Assembly (NCBI GenBank): GCA_902773195.1
Contig: CACYDL010000157.1
Coordinates: 1 to 33,581 of the forward strand
DNA: 33,581 nucleotides
Reading direction: 5' to 3'
Origin: an uncultured Lachnospiraceae bacterium
Lineage (GTDB): Bacteria; Bacillota_A; Clostridia; Lachnospirales; Lachnospiraceae
A model generated the notes under the pieces. It saw only the letters and a list, made by a program, of their open reading frames with translations. It did no database searches and had not been told where the DNA came from. The translations under genes and the position numbers were made by a program. Positions 15,519 through 24,308 of this stretch are shown one piece after another; within the stretch, counting starts at the first letter, position 1, and each line of letters begins with the position of its first letter.

Positions 15519-18500
15519 TCACGCGAGGTCAAATAGTGAAATCTGGTTGCTCTCCGGAATATCCGTGAGGATTCCGAGCTCCTCCAGAAGGTCGATGATC
15601 GTCTTGGAGACCTTGGTCCTCTCCCTGAAATCGTCCTTCGAGAGGAAGGGGCCCCTGGCCGCCTCCGCCTCGACCGCGCAGGCCTGGGTATCTCCCATGC
15701 CGCTGATCGAGTTGAGGGGAGGCATGATCTCCCCGTCGATGATCCTGCATCTCGTCGCATGGGCCCTGTACAGGTCCATTTTGCAGAACCGGAAGCCCCG
15801 GGCGTACATCTCCCGGACGAGCTTCATGTCGTCAAACTCCTCCTGCTCCTTCGCGGTCGGATTGGGATTTTTCCTGATTTCGGAGGCGTAGTACTCCAGC
15901 GTCTCCCTTCCCTGGCACATCCTCTGATAGTCGAAGGTCTTGGCCCGGATCGAGAAGAAGGCGGCGTAGTAGGCCAGCGGATAGTTGATCTTGTAATAGG
16001 CGATCCGGAACGCGTTCATCACGTAGGCCGCCGCGTGCGCCTTCGGGAACATGTACTTGATCCGCTTGCAGGACTCGATGTACCATTCCGGCACGCCGTG
16101 CTCCCGCATCTCGCTCTCCTGGTCCGGGGTGAGGCCTCTTCCCTTCCGCACCGCCTCCATGATCTTGAAGGAGTGCTCCGGCTCGACGCCCCACTGGATC
16201 AGGTTCAGCATGATGTCGTCGCGGGTGCAGATCGCCGTGGCCAGCGTGCAGTCCCCCCTCTGGATGAAATACTGCGCATTGTCCAGCCACACGTTGGTGC
16301 CGTGGGACAGGCCCGAGATGCGGATCAGCTCCGAGAAGGTCCGGGGCTTCGTGTCGCGCAGCATGCCCATGACAAAATTGGTCCCGAATTCGGGGACGCC
16401 CAGCGTTCCCAGGGTGCAGCCGTCGATGTCCTCCGGGTCGATGCCCAGCGCCTCCGTCCCCGTGAACAGGGACAGGACGCCCTTGTCGTCCAGGGGAACG
16501 AGATGCGGGTCCGTGCCCGTCAGGTCCTGCAGCATGCGGATGATGGTGGGATCGTCGTGCCCCAGTATGTCGAGCTTCAGCAGGTTCGTGTCGATGGAGT
16601 GATAGTCAAAATGCGTGGTGATGAAGGGCGAGTTTACGTCGTTGGCGGGATGCTGGACCGGCGTGAACCAGTTGATGTCCATCCCCTTCGGCAGAACGAT
16701 GACGCCCCCCGGATGCTGCCCCGTCGTCCTGCGGACTCCGACGCATCCGGCGGCCAGTCTCTCGAGCTCGCACCGCTTCTTCGTGACGCCCTTGTCCTCG
16801 AAATAATGAAGGGCGTAGCCGTAGGCCGTCTTGTCGGCGACCGTGCCGATGGTCCCCGCCTTGAAGGTCTGGCCCTTGCCGAAAATCACCTCCGTGTAGG
16901 CCTGGGCGACTCCCTGCTCGTCCCCGGAGAAGTTGAGGTCGATATCGGGCTCCTTGTCTCCCTTGAAGCCGAGAAAGGTCTCAAAGGGGATGTCGAAGCC
17001 GTCCTTGATCATTTTCGCCCCGCACTTCGGGCAGTTCATGTCCGGCATGTCGCACCCGCTCCTGCCCTCCGCGTGGGCGCTCCTCGTCTCCTCGGAGTCA
17101 AAAATGCTGTGCCGGCACGCGGGGCAGCGGTAATGGGGCGGCAACGGATTGACCTCCGTGATCCGCGACATGGTCGCGGCGAAGGAGCTGCCGACGGAGC
17201 CCCTGGAGCCCACGAGGTATCCGTCCTCGTTGGATTTGTCCACGAGCCTCTGGGCGATGATGTACATGACGGCGTAGCCGTTCCGGATGATCGATCCCAG
17301 CTCCTTCTCGAGGCGCCCGCTCACGATCTCCGGGAGCGGGTCCCCGTACCAGCGGTGGGCCGTCTCGTAGCACATCTGCTGGAGGTCCTCCTCCGAGTGC
17401 GGGATGGAGGGGGGACACTTGTCGGGATAGATCGGAGAGATCTTCTCGATCATATCCGCGACCCTGCAGGTATTCGTGATGACGACTTCGCGGCACTTCT
17501 TCTCCCCGAGGTAGCGGAATTCCTCCAGCATCTCCTCCGTCGTCCGCAGGAACAGCGGGGGCTGTCCTCCGCCCTCCTCCTTGTAGCCGTGGCCGGCCTG
17601 GATGATGGCCCGGTAAATCCAGTCCTCCGGGTTCAGGAAATGCACGTCGCAGGTCGCGCAGACCATCTTGCCGAACTCGTCGCCGAGCCCGACGATTTTC
17701 CTGTTGACCGCCTCCAGGTCCTCCACGCTCCTGATGCCGCTCTTCGGGTCGTCCATCAGGTAGTAGTTGTTGGCGGCGGGCTGGATCTCCAGGTAATCGT
17801 AGTAGTTGACGATCCTGGCGATCTCGGCGTCGGAGGCGCCCCCCAGGATGGCGCTGTAGAGCTCTCCCGCGGAGCAGGCGCTCCCCAGGATCAGGCCCTC
17901 CCTGTGGCGGTTGAGAAGGCTTCTGGGAATTCTCGGCCTTCTCCTGAAGTAGCGGAGATGGGACTCCGAGACCAGCGTATACAGATTTCTTCTGCCCGTC
18001 TCGTTTTTCGCGAGCAGAATGGCGTGATAATACTTCAGGTTCCGGATGCGCTCCTCGGAAACCTTGCCCTTCTCGTTCAGATCCGCGAAGGTCCGGATGC
18101 CGCTCTTGTCCATGATGTCCAGGAACTTCAGCCAGACGTGCGCCATGCTCTGCGCCCTGGGGAAGGCCCTCATCTCATCCGTGCAGGTGACCTTCATCGC
18201 CTTCACGAGGGAACGGAATCGGATGCGGCCGAGCTCGGGCACAAGAAAGCGCGCCGCCGCGGCGATGTCCACGCAGGTGTTTCCGGGACTTTTCAGGCCG
18301 TACTTCCCGCAGGCCGCCAGGATGAAATTCATCTCCTGGTCCGACTCGTAGGAGACCAGGGGCAGATCCCCGGCGAAGGCGAGGAACTCCCGCACCGCGG
18401 TCTCCGGGTCCGGCGAAGAGACCGTCATATTGTCGGTGATGCCCGTCTCCGTCTGTATGGAGAAGGGAATGGGGCGTCCGGGACGGACGAGGGTGGAGAA

Positions 18501-19925
18501 TTCCTCCGTCATCCTGCCGTCCTCGATCTTCAGGGCGGCGATCTCGATGATGTCGTGGGCGTTCGGGCTCTGCCCCGTCGTCACGGTCTGGAAGACGACG
18601 GCGGCGTCCCTGACCTCTCCCGTCAGGCTGCCGCTCACGAGGTTTTTCATGTCATCGACCAGGTAGGCCTCCATGCCGTAGATGATCTTCATGTCCGCGT
18701 CCTTCGGGATGCCGCCCTTCCCGCCGATGGTCTTCCAGGCCTCGGGGAAGGCCTGCACGACGCCGTGGTCCGTGATGGCGATGGCCTTCATGCCGAAGCG
18801 GTACGCCTGCTTCACGATATCCTTCGCGGAGGAGACGGCGTCCATGTCGGACATCTGGGTGTGGCAGTGGAGCTCCACCCGTTTCTCCGGGGCGTTGTCG
18901 TTTCTGACAGGCCGGAAGGAGGGGATCCTCTTGATCCCGTAGACGCTCTTCAGCATCATCTCCTTGTCGTAGGGATCGAGATCCATGAAGCCCTTGATGA
19001 CGAAGGTGCTCCCATTCCCGAAGGTGCCGAGGAATTCGGCCTCGTCCTTCTTCTCGAACCAGAGCTTGAAGCGCAGGCTGTCCGTATAGTCCGTGACGGC
19101 GACCGTGAGGATGATCCGGCCGCTTCGGGTCTCCCGGGACTCGCTGCCGAACACTTCGCCGCGTATGGTGACCTCCCTCGGGTCCTCGCCGAGGGACGCG
19201 ATCTCCACGGGCTCGTCGTCGAAGTTTCTCCCGTAGATCACCGACGGATCCGAGGCGGGGGCGGCCGCCCTCCGGTAGACGCCCTCCTCCTTCTTCGGCA
19301 GCTTCTTCTCGGGGACGCTCTCCCCGCGGGTGCCCGTGTTGCGCTCGATGATCTTCCGGACCTTCTCCCTGATCAGCTCCTCGTCCTTCTCGATCCGGGA
19401 GGCTTCCTTCGCGGGGACCAGCTCCGTGCGGACGTGGACCGAGGCGAAGCCGGCTCTCTCGCAGAATATCTTTTCAAAGTACTCCAGCAGGCGGGGCTCC
19501 TCGCGCCGGTAAATCAGCGTATCCGGCACCCGGATCACGATGTCCTCCGGGCCCTCGAACAGCACCTCGGAGTGAAGAAACGCCTGATTCAGGACCGGGC
19601 TCACCTCGCGGAGCTCCATCGTCATGCTGGGACGGTAGGCCGCGTAAAAGTTGGCGGGATTGTAGGAGGAGGACAGACGAAAGCGCTCGATCAGGCGGAC
19701 GTCCACAGGCGCGCCCCGGAAGATCTTTCCCGCGATCGAGCTTTCAATCTTTCTGATATGGGATTTCCTGATCCAGTTGTCTGACTGAATATAGATGCGG
19801 ACCCGCGTCCTGCCGGAATTGACGGCCACGCGCTCCACTGTCACATATTTCATCAGCTCTTCGATCTTCGGTTCCAGATTCAGCTCCGGAAAGATTTCCA
19901 GAAACGGTCTGGAAAGTCCTGCCAT
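15519..19925 (-). CDS. polC: DNA polymerase III alpha subunit, PolC type, degenerate exonuclease
   Basis: PolC is the replicative polymerase of low-GC Gram-positive bacteria. The 1468 residues follow the usual order: N-terminal region and OB fold, PHP domain (VELHCHTQMSDMD, His353/His355), an inserted DnaQ-like exonuclease domain (about 443-610), the rest of PHP, then the polymerase with a Cys zinc cluster (CPACRHS to NCPKCG) and the catalytic PDIDLNFSGD (Asp994, Asp996). The polymerase core looks intact. The exonuclease does not: DxE of Exo I is Gln446-Thr-Val448, the Asp of Exo II is Glu531, and the His and Asp of Exo III are gone (FPRAQSMAH, 588-596). The reading frame is unbroken. GGAGGAG precedes the ATG by about 6 nt. 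ispG lies 18 nt upstream. Confidence 0.97.
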   Translation of the reverse strand: MAGLSRPFLEIFPELNLEPKIEELMKYVTVERVAVNSGRTRVRIYIQSDNWIRKSHIRKIESSIAGKIFRGAPVDVRLIERFRLSSSYNPANFYAAYRPSMTMELREVSPVLNQAFLHSEVLFEGPEDIVIRVPDTLIYRREEPRLLEYFEKIFCERAGFASVHVRTELVPAKEASRIEKDEELIREKVRKIIERNTGTRGESVPEKKLPKKEEGVYRRAAAPASDPSVIYGRNFDDEPVEIASLGEDPREVTIRGEVFGSESRETRSGRIILTVAVTDYTDSLRFKLWFEKKDEAEFLGTFGNGSTFVIKGFMDLDPYDKEMMLKSVYGIKRIPSFRPVRNDNAPEKRVELHCHTQMSDMDAVSSAKDIVKQAYRFGMKAIAITDHGVVQAFPEAWKTIGGKGGIPKDADMKIIYGMEAYLVDDMKNLVSGSLTGEVRDAAVVFQTVTTGQSPNAHDIIEIAALKIEDGRMTEEFSTLVRPGRPIPFSIQTETGITDNMTVSSPDPETAVREFLAFAGDLPLVSYESDQEMNFILAACGKYGLKSPGNTCVDIAAAARFLVPELGRIRFRSLVKAMKVTCTDEMRAFPRAQSMAHVWLKFLDIMDKSGIRTFADLNEKGKVSEERIRNLKYYHAILLAKNETGRRNLYTLVSESHLRYFRRRPRIPRSLLNRHREGLILGSACSAGELYSAILGGASDAEIARIVNYYDYLEIQPAANNYYLMDDPKSGIRSVEDLEAVNRKIVGLGDEFGKMVCATCDVHFLNPEDWIYRAIIQAGHGYKEEGGGQPPLFLRTTEEMLEEFRYLGEKKCREVVITNTCRVADMIEKISPIYPDKCPPSIPHSEEDLQQMCYETAHRWYGDPLPEIVSGRLEKELGSIIRNGYAVMYIIAQRLVDKSNEDGYLVGSRGSVGSSFAATMSRITEVNPLPPHYRCPACRHSIFDSEETRSAHAEGRSGCDMPDMNCPKCGAKMIKDGFDIPFETFLGFKGDKEPDIDLNFSGDEQGVAQAYTEVIFGKGQTFKAGTIGTVADKTAYGYALHYFEDKGVTKKRCELERLAAGCVGVRRTTGQHPGGVIVLPKGMDINWFTPVQHPANDVNSPFITTHFDYHSIDTNLLKLDILGHDDPTIIRMLQDLTGTDPHLVPLDDKGVLSLFTGTEALGIDPEDIDGCTLGTLGVPEFGTNFVMGMLRDTKPRTFSELIRISGLSHGTNVWLDNAQYFIQRGDCTLATAICTRDDIMLNLIQWGVEPEHSFKIMEAVRKGRGLTPDQESEMREHGVPEWYIESCKRIKYMFPKAHAAAYVMNAFRIAYYKINYPLAYYAAFFSIRAKTFDYQRMCQGRETLEYYASEIRKNPNPTAKEQEEFDDMKLVREMYARGFRFCKMDLYRAHATRCRIIDGEIMPPLNSISGMGDTQACAVEAEAARGPFLSKDDFRERTKVSKTIIDLLEELGILTDIPESNQISLFDLA

Positions 19926-19943
19926 CTTGCTCCTCCGTTGTGT

Positions 19944-20999
19944 TTATTCCGTCCAGTTCATCAGCTCTGTCCTGAGCGTCTCGAGCAGCTGATCCTCCGG
20001 GACCTTCCGGATGATCTCCCCGTGCCGGATCAGAAGGCCCTCGTGTCTTCCGCCGGCGATCCCGATATCCGCCTCCACCGCCTCGCCCGGGCCGTTTACC
20101 ACGCAGCCCATGACGGCGACCTTCAGGTCAAGGGGGATGTCCTGTACCATCTCCTCCACCTGTCCGGCCAGCGTGATCAGATCGATCTCCGTCCGCCCGC
20201 AGGTGGGACATGAGACGACCTCGATGCCGCCCCTCCGAAGCCCCAGCGTCCTCAGGATCAGCTTCGCGGCCCTCACCTCCTCGACGGGATCCCCCGTCAG
20301 CGAGACCCGGATGGTATCGCCGATCCCCTGGTTCAGGATGAGTCCGAGACCGATGGAGGACTTGACCGCCCCCGAAAAGACCGTCCCGGCCTCCGTGATC
20401 CCCACGTGCAGGGGGTAGTCCGTCTGGGCGGCGATCAGCTCGTGGGCCTTCACGCACATCATGACGTCGGAGGATTTGATGCTGATGACGATGTTGTCGT
20501 AGTTGAAATCCTCGATCATCCGGACCTTGTCGAGGGCGCTCTCCACGAGGCCTTCGGCCGTCACCCTGCCGTATTTCGCGATGATCTCCTTCTCGAGGGA
20601 GCCCGAATTGACGCCCACGCGGATCGGAATGTTTCTCATCCGCGCTGCTGCCACCACCTCCCGGATCTTCTCCGGGCCGCCGATGTTTCCGGGATTGATG
20701 CGTATCTTGTCGGCCCCGTTCTCGATCGCCTCGATGGCCATCCGGTAGTTGAAATGGATGTCGGCGACGAGGGGGATGTGGATCCGCCTCCGGATCTCTC
20801 TCAGCGACTCCGCCGCCTCGTGGGTCGGCACCGTGCACCGGATGATGTCGCACCCGGCCTCCTCCAGCTGTAGGATCTGCCGGACCGTGGCATCCGCGTC
20901 CTCGGTCCTGGTGTTCGTCATGGACTGGATCGCGATGGGATGCCCGCCCCCGATCACCCGCGAGCCGATCTGAATCTCTTTCGTTTCCTCTCTCCGCAT
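19944..20999 (-). CDS. ispG: 4-hydroxy-3-methylbut-2-enyl-diphosphate synthase
   Basis: IspG (GcpE) reductively converts MEcPP to HMBPP in the MEP isoprenoid pathway using a 4Fe-4S cluster. The 351-residue protein has the family start (IGGGHPIAIQSMTNT), LVADIHFNY, KIRINPGNIG, VGVNSGSLE and the cluster cysteines in VSCPTCGRTE and MGCVVNGPGE. Length agrees with bacterial IspG. The ATG at 20999 lies one base after the folA TGA (reading TGAGATG), so its translation is probably coupled; AAAGGG about 8 nt upstream is a modest binding site. polC follows after 18 nt. Confidence 0.97.
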   Translation of the reverse strand: MRREETKEIQIGSRVIGGGHPIAIQSMTNTRTEDADATVRQILQLEEAGCDIIRCTVPTHEAAESLREIRRRIHIPLVADIHFNYRMAIEAIENGADKIRINPGNIGGPEKIREVVAAARMRNIPIRVGVNSGSLEKEIIAKYGRVTAEGLVESALDKVRMIEDFNYDNIVISIKSSDVMMCVKAHELIAAQTDYPLHVGITEAGTVFSGAVKSSIGLGLILNQGIGDTIRVSLTGDPVEEVRAAKLILRTLGLRRGGIEVVSCPTCGRTEIDLITLAGQVEEMVQDIPLDLKVAVMGCVVNGPGEAVEADIGIAGGRHEGLLIRHGEIIRKVPEDQLLETLRTELMNWTE

Positions 21000-21000
21000 C

Positions 21001-21495
21001 TCAAGAGCCCTTTCTACGGTACACGTCGAATTCGTAGACCAGATTGAAATAGGTCTGCTCCTCCCCCTCTTCGGCGAGCTCCCACTCCGGGTCCGCGTCG
21101 AGGTCGGGGAAGGAGCAGTCCGCGTCGTAGGCGTAGTCGATCCTGGTGATGTAGGCGGTGTCCACATACGGAAGCATCGCGCGGTAGACAGCACCCCCGC
21201 CGATGACAAACACGTCGTCGGGGCCGCACCCGGAGACCGCCGCGAGGGCCTCCTCCGGGGAATGCACCACGACAGCGCCCTCCGCCGCGTAGTCCGGATC
21301 CCGGGTGAGCACGATATTTTTTCTGCCCTTCAGGGGTTTCCCGCCGGGGAAGGACTCCAGCGTCTTTCTTCCCATGATGACCGTCTTCCCCGTCGTCATC
21401 CGCCGGAAAAACGCCATGTCCGCCGGAATGGAGACGAGGAGCTTTCCGTCCCGTCCTATCGCCCAGTTTCTGTCCACAGCCGCGATTGTGTTCAT
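21001..21495 (-). CDS. folA: Dihydrofolate reductase
   Basis: The enzyme reduces dihydrofolate to tetrahydrofolate with NADPH, replenishing the cofactor oxidised by ThyA, which is encoded just upstream. The 164-residue protein has MNTIAAVDRNWAIG, the acidic active-site Asp in IPADMAFF, VIMGRKTLESF, KGRKNIVLTRD and the VFVIGGGAVYRAMLP nucleotide loop. The residue matching E. coli Trp22 is Val (LLVSIPAD), seen by eye in the active-site loop. GGAGGAG precedes the ATG by about 4 nt. A 30-codon frame upstream ends inside the folA start. Confidence 0.96.
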   Translation of the reverse strand: MNTIAAVDRNWAIGRDGKLLVSIPADMAFFRRMTTGKTVIMGRKTLESFPGGKPLKGRKNIVLTRDPDYAAEGAVVVHSPEEALAAVSGCGPDDVFVIGGGAVYRAMLPYVDTAYITRIDYAYDADCSFPDLDADPEWELAEEGEEQTYFNLVYEFDVYRRKGS

Positions 21496-21584
21496 GCGCT
21501 CCTCCTGGAATACAGATTTCGAATGTGACCTGCTGTTTCCGGCTGCGAAGTGTGTAACCCTCCTGCTTTCGTATTCGGGTACAT
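21492..21584 (-). CDS. Candidate 30-codon small ORF overlapping the folA start
   Basis: In the 137-nt gap between thyA and folA an ATG at 21584, with GAAGGAG 7 nt upstream, opens a 30-residue frame (MYPNTKAGGLHTSQPETAGH and ten more). Its TGA overlaps the folA start as ATGA. This layout would couple folA translation to the small frame. The peptide resembles nothing I know and has no membrane or signal character. It may be chance, or a leader peptide. Confidence 0.3.
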   Translation of the reverse strand: MYPNTKAGGLHTSQPETAGHIRNLYSRRSA

Positions 21585-21632
21585 CCTTCCGCTCCTTCCG
21601 TGCAGGCCGTTTCCTTCCGCCCGCGCGGCGCC

Positions 21633-22481
21633 TCAGACCGCGATGGGGATGTTCCTGATCTGGGGGCCGTACTGATAGTCCTCCACGATCAGGTCGTCGG
21701 TGGTAAAGGCGTAGAAGTCCCTCACCTCCGGGTTGAGCCGCACCTTCGGCGCCGGATAGGCCGGGCGCCGGATCAGCTCCTCGATGACCGGCACGTGCCG
21801 GTCGTAGATATGGGCGTCGGCGATCATATGCACCAGCTGCCCCGGGATCATATCCGAGACCTGGGCGAACATCATCAGGAGGATCGCGTACTGGCAGACG
21901 TTCCAGTTGTTCGCGGCGAGTATGTCCTGCGAGCGCTGGGAGAGCACGGCGTTCAGCGTGAGCCGATCGTCCCCCGGATGCTGGGTGACATTGAAGGTCA
22001 TGGACCAGGCGCAGGGATAGAGCGCCATCTCCGAGAGGTCGTGGTGATTGTAGAGGGACGTGAGGATCCTCCGGCTGAAGGGGTTGTTCTTCAGGTCATA
22101 GAGAACCCGGTCCACCTGGTCGAACATGCCCTCCTTATAGCGGTGCTTCACGCCCAGCTGGTAGCCGTAGGCCTTTCCGATGGAACCGTCCTCATCCGCC
22201 CACGCGTCCCAGATGTGGGGCTTCAGATCGCGGATATTGCTGGATTTCTTCTGCCAGATCCAGAGAATTTCATCCATGCAGCTCTTCAGGGCGGTGCGGC
22301 GCAGGGTGAGGGCCGGGAATTCCTCCCGCAGGTCGTACCGGCTGCAGACGCCGAACTGCTTGATGGTGTAGGCGGGCGTGCCGTCCTCCCAGCGGGGCCT
22401 CACCTTCTCGCCCCGCGTGTCCGTGCCGTTTTCCAGGATGTCCCGGCACATCGCGATAAAAATCTCGTCCGCTCTGCTCAT
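21633..22481 (-). CDS. thyA: Thymidylate synthase
   Basis: ThyA methylates dUMP to dTMP with methylenetetrahydrofolate, which is oxidised to dihydrofolate. The 282-residue protein shows the phosphate-site arginine in FSRRILTSLYN, the catalytic Cys157 in ALYPCAWSMTFNV, and RSQDILAANNWN, which matches the RSxDxxLxxxxN signature. The textbook motif around the cysteine is PPCH; here it is YPCA, so the following His is Ala. Its start overlaps the malQ stop by 4 nt (ATGA), and GGAGGAG lies inside the malQ end. folA follows 137 nt downstream. Confidence 0.94.
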   Translation of the reverse strand: MSRADEIFIAMCRDILENGTDTRGEKVRPRWEDGTPAYTIKQFGVCSRYDLREEFPALTLRRTALKSCMDEILWIWQKKSSNIRDLKPHIWDAWADEDGSIGKAYGYQLGVKHRYKEGMFDQVDRVLYDLKNNPFSRRILTSLYNHHDLSEMALYPCAWSMTFNVTQHPGDDRLTLNAVLSQRSQDILAANNWNVCQYAILLMMFAQVSDMIPGQLVHMIADAHIYDRHVPVIEELIRRPAYPAPKVRLNPEVRDFYAFTTDDLIVEDYQYGPQIRNIPIAV

Positions 22482-24046
22482 GCTTCCTGCTCCTCCGGGA
22501 CCGCGCCTTCCTCAGGCGCTTCGTCCTCCGTCTCTTCTTCTTCGGGCACCGCTGCCGGGAGTCTGCCGTAGAGCCTCGTCAGCTCACGGATGCTGGCCGC
22601 CAGCTCCTGCGAGAGAAGGTGGGGCGTGACCCGCCACTGCCAGTTCGTGCCCAGGGAGGCGGGACAGTTCATACGGGCCTCGTTCCCCCTGACAAGGAAA
22701 TCCTGGATCGGGACGATGCACAGATCCGAGATGGAGCGGAAGGCCTCGCGGATGAAATCCCACGTGAACTGGCCGTAATCCGTATAGATCGAATTGATGT
22801 AGCGTCTCGCGAAATCCCGGTCGTGGTCATTGATCGACTCGATCCAGCCCCTGGTCGTCATGTTGTCGTGGGTGCCGGTGTAGACCACGCAGTTGGTGAC
22901 GTGCCGGTAGGGAAGATAGAGGCTCGCCTCGGACCCGTCGAAGGCGAACTGGAGCACCTTCATGCCCGGATAGCCCGACTTTTCCAGCAGTTCCCTCACG
23001 CTGGGCGTGATATAGCCGAGGTCCTCGGCGATGATCGACACGTCTCCGAGCTCTTTCCTGACCGCGTCGAAGAGATCCATCCCGGGTCCCTTCATCCACT
23101 TGCCGTTCTCCGCCGTCTCGTCCCCGTAGGGGATCGCGTAGTACTCGTCGAATCCGCGGAAATGGTCCACGCGGATCACGTCGTAGAATTCCAGGGATCT
23201 CGCGATCCGCCGGATCCACCACTGGTACCCGCTCTTCTTCATGTAGGCCCAGTTATAGAGAGGATTGCCCCAGAGCTGTCCGGTGGCGGAAAACGCGTCC
23301 GGCGGGCAGCCGGCCACTCTCTTCGGCACGTTCTTCTCGTCAAAATCGTACTGCTCGGGGTGCGCCCAGGTATCCGCGCTGTCAAACGCCACGTAGAAGG
23401 GGATGTCCCCGATGATCCGGATTCCCTTTTTATTGGCGTAGGCGTGAAGCTTCTCCCACTGGCGCATGAACTCGTACTGCTGGAAGCGGAAGAAATCGAC
23501 GGTATCCTCCAGAACGTCGGAGATGATATCCATCGCCTTCTTGTCCCTGTTCCGGTAGATCTCCTTCCAGTCCGACCAGGATTTGCTGTCGTTCTCCTGC
23601 TTGATCGCCATGAACAGGCAGTAGTCGTCGAGCCAGTATCTTTCCCGGCGGATAAAGGCCTGATACGCCTCGTTCTCCTTCTCGGTGCCGCGGAATCTCT
23701 CGAAGGCGGTTCTGAGGGCCTTGAAGCGGCTCCCGTAGAGCGCGCCGTAATCCACGTACTCGGGATTGGTGCCCCAGTAGAGGGCGCCGCACTCCTCCTC
23801 CGTGAGCAGGCCGTCCTCGATCAGGTCCTCGAGGCTGATAAAATAGGGGTTGCCCGCGAAGGTGGAAAACGACTGATAGGGCGAGTCTCCGTAGCCCGTC
23901 GGTCCGAAGGGAAGCACCTGCCAGTAGCTCTGGCCCGCCTCCTTGAGAAAATCGACGAATTCATAGGCTTCCTTCGAGAAGCAGCCGATGCCGTAGCGGG
24001 ACGGCAGGGACGAGATCGGATACAGGATTCCGCTGGCTCTCATCAT
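22478..24046 (-). CDS. malQ: 4-alpha-glucanotransferase (amylomaltase)
   Basis: The GH77 enzyme transfers alpha-1,4-glucan segments between maltodextrins, freeing glucose. The 522-residue protein has the family start RASGILYPISSLPSRYGIG, DSPYQSFSTFAGNPYFIS, GDIPFYVAFDSADTW, the nucleophile Asp294 in VIRVDHFRGF, the acid/base Glu in IIAEDLGYI, and GTHDNMTTRGW with the third carboxylate. About 25 residues beyond the usual end are strongly acidic (PEEEETEDEAPEEG). GAGGAA lies 7 nt before the first of two tandem ATGs. It overlaps thyA by 4 nt, an unusual partner, which suggests transcript sharing and not a pathway link. Confidence 0.95.
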   Translation of the reverse strand: MMRASGILYPISSLPSRYGIGCFSKEAYEFVDFLKEAGQSYWQVLPFGPTGYGDSPYQSFSTFAGNPYFISLEDLIEDGLLTEEECGALYWGTNPEYVDYGALYGSRFKALRTAFERFRGTEKENEAYQAFIRRERYWLDDYCLFMAIKQENDSKSWSDWKEIYRNRDKKAMDIISDVLEDTVDFFRFQQYEFMRQWEKLHAYANKKGIRIIGDIPFYVAFDSADTWAHPEQYDFDEKNVPKRVAGCPPDAFSATGQLWGNPLYNWAYMKKSGYQWWIRRIARSLEFYDVIRVDHFRGFDEYYAIPYGDETAENGKWMKGPGMDLFDAVRKELGDVSIIAEDLGYITPSVRELLEKSGYPGMKVLQFAFDGSEASLYLPYRHVTNCVVYTGTHDNMTTRGWIESINDHDRDFARRYINSIYTDYGQFTWDFIREAFRSISDLCIVPIQDFLVRGNEARMNCPASLGTNWQWRVTPHLLSQELAASIRELTRLYGRLPAAVPEEEETEDEAPEEGAVPEEQEA

Positions 24047-24117
24047 AAAGCATTCCTCTTTTCATAGATGTTCCGCCGCGGGACTTCTCCGCAGCCGGGC
24101 ACCAGATGTGCCACATC

Positions 24118-24146
24118 ATTATATCACCGAATCTATATCTATGCCA
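24118..24146 (-). promoter_or_regulatory. Candidate promoter of the malQ transcript
   Basis: A consensus TATAAT lies on the minus strand (24123-24118), 71 nt before the malQ ATG. At 17 nt spacing the -35 position holds only TGGCAT, a poor match, so the promoter may need an activator or use other contacts. It sits directly behind the lon terminator. Confidence 0.45.
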
Positions 24147-24156
24147 GATGAAAGAA

Positions 24157-24196
24157 ACCGCTTCGGGGAGGCCCTCAAAGGACCCCCGGAAGCGGT
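24157..24196 (-). terminator. Terminator downstream of lon
   Basis: The arms ACCGCTTCCGGGG and CCCCGAAGCGGT (minus strand) form a 12-bp stem with one bulged base, a loop of about 15 nt and a T-rich but interrupted tail (TTTCTTTC). It ends the lon transcript just before the malQ promoter. Confidence 0.7.
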
Positions 24197-24234
24197 CTTC
24201 CGTGCGCCGGACGGCGCCGGCCTGTTTTTCCTTT

Positions 24235-24287
24235 GGCGGCGGTCTCCCCGGAGACCGGGACAGAGCGTCCCGTCCGGGGCCGCCGCC
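24235..24287 (-). other. Large three-tier hairpin in the lon 3' region
   Basis: Three nested stems are visible on the plus strand: GGCGGCGG/CCGCCGCC (24235-24242 with 24280-24287), CCCCGG/CCGGGG (24246-24251 with 24274-24279) and CGGGAC/GTCCCG (24256-24261 with 24267-24272). It lies between the lon stop (24309) and the terminator at 24196-24157. No T tract adjoins it on the lon strand. Confidence 0.55.
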
Positions 24288-24308
24288 CTGCTTTTCTCCC
24301 TTCCCGCC

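Noticed and set aside
15759..19784. 1341-codon open frame on the plus strand opposite polC
   Set aside because: It is the mirror of a high-GC gene with biased codons; it has no recognisable domain, no ribosome binding site of note, and polC on the other strand is certain.
24148..24165. Catabolite-response (cre)-like site before malQ
   Set aside because: Only one half-site matches; the sequence is better explained as the arm of the lon terminator.
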